DNA of 54,354 bases from Sphingomonas aquatilis (GTDB taxonomy: Bacteria > Pseudomonadota > Alphaproteobacteria > Sphingomonadales > Sphingomonadaceae). Shown one piece after another: positions 51,549 through 54,354 of this stretch. Position 1 is the first letter of the stretch; every line of letters begins with the position of its first letter. The position numbers and the translations under genes were made by a program. Location: contig NZ_JACIDB010000014.1 in NCBI RefSeq assembly GCF_014196115.1, positions 1-54,354 of the forward strand, in the 5' to 3' direction. The notes under the pieces are model-generated. The model searched no databases and was not told the DNA's origin. It saw only the letters and a program-made list of their open reading frames with translations.

Positions 51549-51901
51549 CGCCACCCTGCCAGAAAAGATATCTGACACCCTGCAATGTGCTGGTGGTTTC
51601 CGCAACGGGTATTCCGACCACAAGGCAGGGGGGACGAGGCAAAAACAGCAATCGCCAGAAAACCGGTCGTTTTTCTGGCGGTTGGTGTGCGCTGTGAGTG
51701 CCCCGTCGCTTCACGGCCAAAGACAGTTACGGTGGAGGCTTCGGGAAACTTCGGCAACAAATTAGCGTGGTGCCGGATACGATCAGCTTTGCGAAAGGGG
51801 GGGGGCTGACCATAGGCGTGGGTGGCGATGCGTTTGCTTACTCGTTTTCGGGACGTAGCGGTGCGGACTAGTGTCGCATCGCCGCGGGCAACGAAAAGCT
51901 T
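51549..51901. other. Gene-free region with res-like dyads
   Basis: No gene is supported. TGCCAGA (51557-51563) and TCTGACA (51571-51577) form an imperfect dyad next to the resolvase start. CGCCAGAAAA (51653-51662) and TTTTCTGGCG (51671-51680) form a perfect 10-bp dyad with an 8-nt loop. Shared CCAGAAAA half-sites suggest a multi-subunit resolvase site. A run of nine G at about 51799 follows. The remainder to 51901 shows nothing recognisable. Confidence 0.5.
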
Positions 51902-52612
51902 TTAAACCACCGCCCCGGTGAAAGCCCCAATAAGGGCCGTCATCCCCATCGCAAGGACACCCAGTAAAACCACCCGGATCATGGCGCGCCCGATCGGGGC
52001 GCCGCCCGCCTTCGCTCCAAGCGCACCCAGCACGCCAAGCAGCACCAATGCCGTTGCTGGTACCGCATAAAGCACAGCGCTACGCGGTGCTAATGCAGCG
52101 ATCACGGGTAGGATCGCGCCGGCGGCAAATGCCAAGGCCGAGGATACCGCGGCCTGCATCGGCTGCGATGCGCCGTCGTCAGCAAGGCCAAGCTCATCAC
52201 GGCGATGCGCTCCCAGAGCGTCATGTGCCATCATCTGTTCGGCCACCTGAATCGCTAGCGACGGCTCGACGCCACGCCCTTCATAGATTGCGGCCAGTTC
52301 CCGCGTTTCGGTCACGGGCGAACGTTCCAACTCGGCCGATTCCCGCGCAAGGTCAGCGTTCTCGGTATCCGCCTGCGAACTGACCGAAACATATTCGCCC
52401 GCCGCCATCGCCAGTGCACCCCCGACCAATGCTGCTACCCCCGCAACAAGGACTGTGCTCGCAGTCGAGCCTGGCGCGGCTGCGACACCGACGATCAGGC
52501 TTGAAACAGAAATGATTCCGTCGTTGGCACCGAGCACCGCTGCGCGAAGCCAGCCTGTACGGTGGACGAGATGATGTTCTCCTGGCGCGTGATCGATGGC
52601 GTCGGTCGTCAT
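51902..52612 (-). CDS. VIT1/CCC1-family iron/manganese transporter
   Basis: A 236-residue membrane protein with five predicted helices. TM1 reads LRAAVLGANDGIISVSSL, the family signature, and TM2 is followed by AMAAGEYVSVSSQADTENAD, with the metal-binding Met/Glu face. A cytosolic helical segment (about 75-150, rich in Glu: RESAELERSPVTETREL) resembles the metal-binding hook of VIT proteins. They export Fe2+ or Mn2+ from the cytosol. It appears monocistronic, starting at ATG 52612. Confidence 0.92.
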   Translation of the reverse strand: MTTDAIDHAPGEHHLVHRTGWLRAAVLGANDGIISVSSLIVGVAAAPGSTASTVLVAGVAALVGGALAMAAGEYVSVSSQADTENADLARESAELERSPVTETRELAAIYEGRGVEPSLAIQVAEQMMAHDALGAHRRDELGLADDGASQPMQAAVSSALAFAAGAILPVIAALAPRSAVLYAVPATALVLLGVLGALGAKAGGAPIGRAMIRVVLLGVLAMGMTALIGAFTGAVV

Positions 52613-52785
52613 TGGCTATCCTAAAGTATGTCGAACTCGGTGAGCCGCCGAGTGGGCGGGAATTGGATTGTATTTGGCTCCGGACAGCAGTGCAGGGATG
52701 ATGGAGCGATGTAGCTACGCCAGGTGCGTTGCGGCACGGGCCTGACGAACAGCTGACGAAAGCGATGGCTCCCGTAATTTCAAGT

Positions 52786-54105
52786 CTAGACCTCGAGTCG
52801 GACGCGAAACGAAGCACCCCCGCCTGTCGCGTTTTCGACGCTGACCGTTCCACCATGCGCTTCGGTCAACCGTTGCACGATGCCAAGGCCTAGGCCCGCT
52901 CCGGTAGAGCTGCGGCGATCCTTGCGCCAGAAGCGGTCAAACACGTGCGGAAGATCGACCTCTGCAATCCCCGGCCCGTAGTCACGGACCGTCAGCTGTG
53001 GACCGGGTCCCGCGCTTACGTCGATGGGCGTGACGCCGGGCGCGTGTGACAGCGCATTGTCGATCAGGTTGCGATAGATGCGGAAGATCGCTTCCGGGTG
53101 CCCGATCGCCGCGGTGTCGCCGAAGCTCTCGAAACGTAGATCACGCTGCGCCGCGAACACCTTTGGCGCCATCGCGGCCACTACCTCTCGACCGATGTCG
53201 GCGAGATCGATGGCCACGTGACCATCGATGGCCAGCGCGTCGGCCTGGGCAAGATCGAGCATCTGTTCGACGAGGCGGGTCAGGTGCCGCGCGTCGGCTC
53301 GCAGTTCGTCCCGCTGCTTGCCTGCCGGAAGCCGGTCGAGCGATAGCTGCATGATCGACAACGGTGTGCGCAGCTCATGAGCGGCGTTGGCAGTGAACTC
53401 CCGCAGGGTCGCCATCGCTGCATCGAGCCGGCCGAGCGCCCGATTGACGGCGCTGACGAGCGTATTGACCTCTCGAGGCTCACTCGGCTCCGAAAGGCGA
53501 AGCAGGGTGTTGTCGGGTTCCAGCGCGTCCACCTCTCGCTCGGCATTGCGAAGGGGTTGGAGCACGCGGCGGACGGCGAAGACGTTGAACAGCAACAGCA
53601 ACAGCGACAGCGGGATCAGCGGCAACATCACGTGCTGAATGATCTCGTTCACGATCACCGGCACATAGGGGCGGATGCCGTCGCCTTCGAACTGCATCGC
53701 CAGCCAACGCCGCTCGCTGCCGCGGTCGATCGCGCGGACGCCCGATATCCGATAGCCGCGGGGGGTATGTTCGCGTCGCGTCCAGTCGACCAGGGTCGAC
53801 GCACCGTCGATCCCGGTCTGACCCACCCGCCGGAGCTCGGGTGATCCCGGTTCGACATATCGCGCGGACCAGGATTCGGCCCCCGGCGGTCCGGTTAGCA
53901 GGTCGGGCGACAGCACGCCGCCTGCCTGAGCCTTCGTCGCTTCAAGCGTCAGCAATTCCTGCGCAAGCGATTCGGGCTGGCGACTGTAGGTGAACACGAC
54001 GATCCCGACGTCGAGTGCTGCGAACAGCAGCGTGAACGCCGCCAGACGCGCCGCAATCTGTCGGAACAGCGTAGGGGACCGTCGCCTTGGCCGAACTGCG
54101 TCCAT
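52786..54105 (-). CDS. Sensor histidine kinase
   Basis: A 439-residue kinase starting at ATG 54105. TM1 is about 18-39, a periplasmic sensor domain covers about 40-155, and TM2 is about 158-178. HAMP follows, then HisKA with phospho-acceptor His243 in TANAAHELRTPLSIMQL. The HATPase domain has YRNLIDNALSHA (N box), VRDYGPGIAEVDL (G1) and GAGLGLGIVQRL (G2). It senses an unknown periplasmic signal and should phosphorylate the OmpR-type regulator encoded just upstream, of which only the C-terminal stump remains here. CzcS/CusS-like heavy-metal kinases look similar, but the ligand cannot be read from sequence. Confidence 0.93.
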   Translation of the reverse strand: MDAVRPRRRSPTLFRQIAARLAAFTLLFAALDVGIVVFTYSRQPESLAQELLTLEATKAQAGGVLSPDLLTGPPGAESWSARYVEPGSPELRRVGQTGIDGASTLVDWTRREHTPRGYRISGVRAIDRGSERRWLAMQFEGDGIRPYVPVIVNEIIQHVMLPLIPLSLLLLLFNVFAVRRVLQPLRNAEREVDALEPDNTLLRLSEPSEPREVNTLVSAVNRALGRLDAAMATLREFTANAAHELRTPLSIMQLSLDRLPAGKQRDELRADARHLTRLVEQMLDLAQADALAIDGHVAIDLADIGREVVAAMAPKVFAAQRDLRFESFGDTAAIGHPEAIFRIYRNLIDNALSHAPGVTPIDVSAGPGPQLTVRDYGPGIAEVDLPHVFDRFWRKDRRSSTGAGLGLGIVQRLTEAHGGTVSVENATGGGASFRVRLEV

Positions 54106-54106
54106 C

Positions 54107-54262
54107 TTATTCACCAGATACGCTCGGCGCGAACAGCGCATAGCCGACGCCGTGCACGGTGCGGACCTGCACGTCCGCCCCGACGGCGGTCAGGCGCTTG
54201 CGCAGCCGCGATACTGCCGCTTCCAACGCATTGGGCGTTACCTCGGCGTCCATAGCATATAG
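54107..54262 (-). pseudogene. Truncated OmpR-family response regulator (C-terminal DNA-binding domain only)
   Basis: The frame ending at TAA 54107 encodes MDAEVTPNALEAAVSRLRKR and VRTVHGVGYALFAPSV, the last two helices and wing of an OmpR/PhoB winged helix. Upstream, the frame continues through LRQSWGLYA, then unrelated sequence and a TAA near 54293. The receiver domain is absent, so an insertion or deletion removed it. It is 1 nt from the kinase start (TAAGATG), the normal arrangement for a regulator-kinase pair. Confidence 0.82.
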
Positions 54263-54354
54263 ACCCCATGACTGCCGGAGCCTTGGAGGCTCGAATCTGA
54301 GATGCTGATGATGGATTTGTTAGCAGCGGAGACGAGTCATGACGGAGGCAGTGA
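54263..54354. other. Foreign sequence joining the response-regulator stump
   Basis: The last 92 nt do not continue the response regulator. A plus-strand frame beginning ATGATGGATTTG near 54308, and another ATG at 54339, run off the window. Either could be the start of a transposase gene of an element that truncated the regulator, but too little is present to identify it. Confidence 0.3.

Noticed and set aside
1..54354. tRNA or rRNA genes, replication origin, partition genes
   Set aside because: No cloverleaf, rRNA stretch, rep/par gene or iteron array was recognised by reading; plasmid status therefore rests on gene content only.

Overview
The window looks like accessory DNA (a plasmid, integrative element or genomic island) of an alphaproteobacterium of the sphingomonad type. 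The grounds are high G+C, dense ATGA/TGATG-coupled operons, a CYP152-type fatty-acid peroxygenase, and protein sequences that read like Sphingomonas/Sphingobium/Novosphingobium homologues. This assignment is inference from sequence character; no database was searched. Nearly every complete operon handles metals or metalloids (As, Cd/Zn/Co, Pb or Fe, Hg, Cu/Ag), and the operons are separated by insertion sequences, resolvase DNA and gene fragments.

Layout. 1-488: end of an ISNCY-type IS. 579-1883: a membrane protein, a small protein and an HU protein. 2085-5368: ars operon arsR-arsC-arsB-arsN2(frameshifted)-arsH with an ArsR operator. 5590-9085: debris (RND C-terminus, a CDF exporter, an IS3-family IS, an FTR1 fragment, a truncated czcC copy). 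9107-16615: czcC-czcB-czcA, a DUF190 PII-like protein and a CaCA-type exchanger in one coupled operon behind a MerR-type promoter. 16649-17322: methyltransferase with a shifted N-terminus. 17397-21100: pbr-like divergon (MerR regulator; CDF, cytochrome c-FTR1 permease, LspA). 21094-22296: PDZ aspartic protease. 22559-23675: merR facing merT and a GDCCVxC protein, with no merA. 23749-24996: CYP152 P450. 25069-25730: DUF6118 gene with two frameshifts. 25783-28692: copA P1B-ATPase and cueR with a CueR-type promoter. 28852-30165: unknown two-domain protein.

30181-40417 is the most interesting part. It is a copper locus holding a CnrY/CnrX/CnrH-like membrane anti-sigma, periplasmic sensor and ECF sigma factor. 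Six promoters have the same architecture, GGRTRR then GCGTA starting exactly 17 nt after the first G. They precede DUF4396, a cytosolic copper-storage protein, copC-copD-fliQ-like, the sigma operon itself, copA(multicopper oxidase)-copB-cytochrome c-PepSY, and DUF305-DUF411. I read this as one autoregulated copper-envelope regulon. The sensor keeps all five metal ligands I recall for the Ni/Co sensor CnrX, so the true inducer is an open question.

40531-47488: two small secreted proteins, then cusC-cusB(with a fused CusF domain)-cusA-cusF. 47510-48754: a glutaredoxin-MauE fusion divergent from a MerR regulator across a nearly canonical mer operator. 48795-51901: HNH nuclease, IS1182 transposase, serine resolvase with res-like DNA. 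51902-54354: VIT-family transporter, a sensor kinase and the stump of its response regulator.

Logic of the set: cytosolic Cu(I) is exported by CopA and buffered by the Cys-rich Csp; periplasmic Cu is oxidised, bound or expelled by the CopABCD and CusCBAF sets. Divalent cations leave through CzcCBA and CDF proteins, arsenic through ArsB. Frameshifts at 3092, 16696, 25147 and 25172 and several truncated duplicates show ongoing rearrangement, or some sequencing error.
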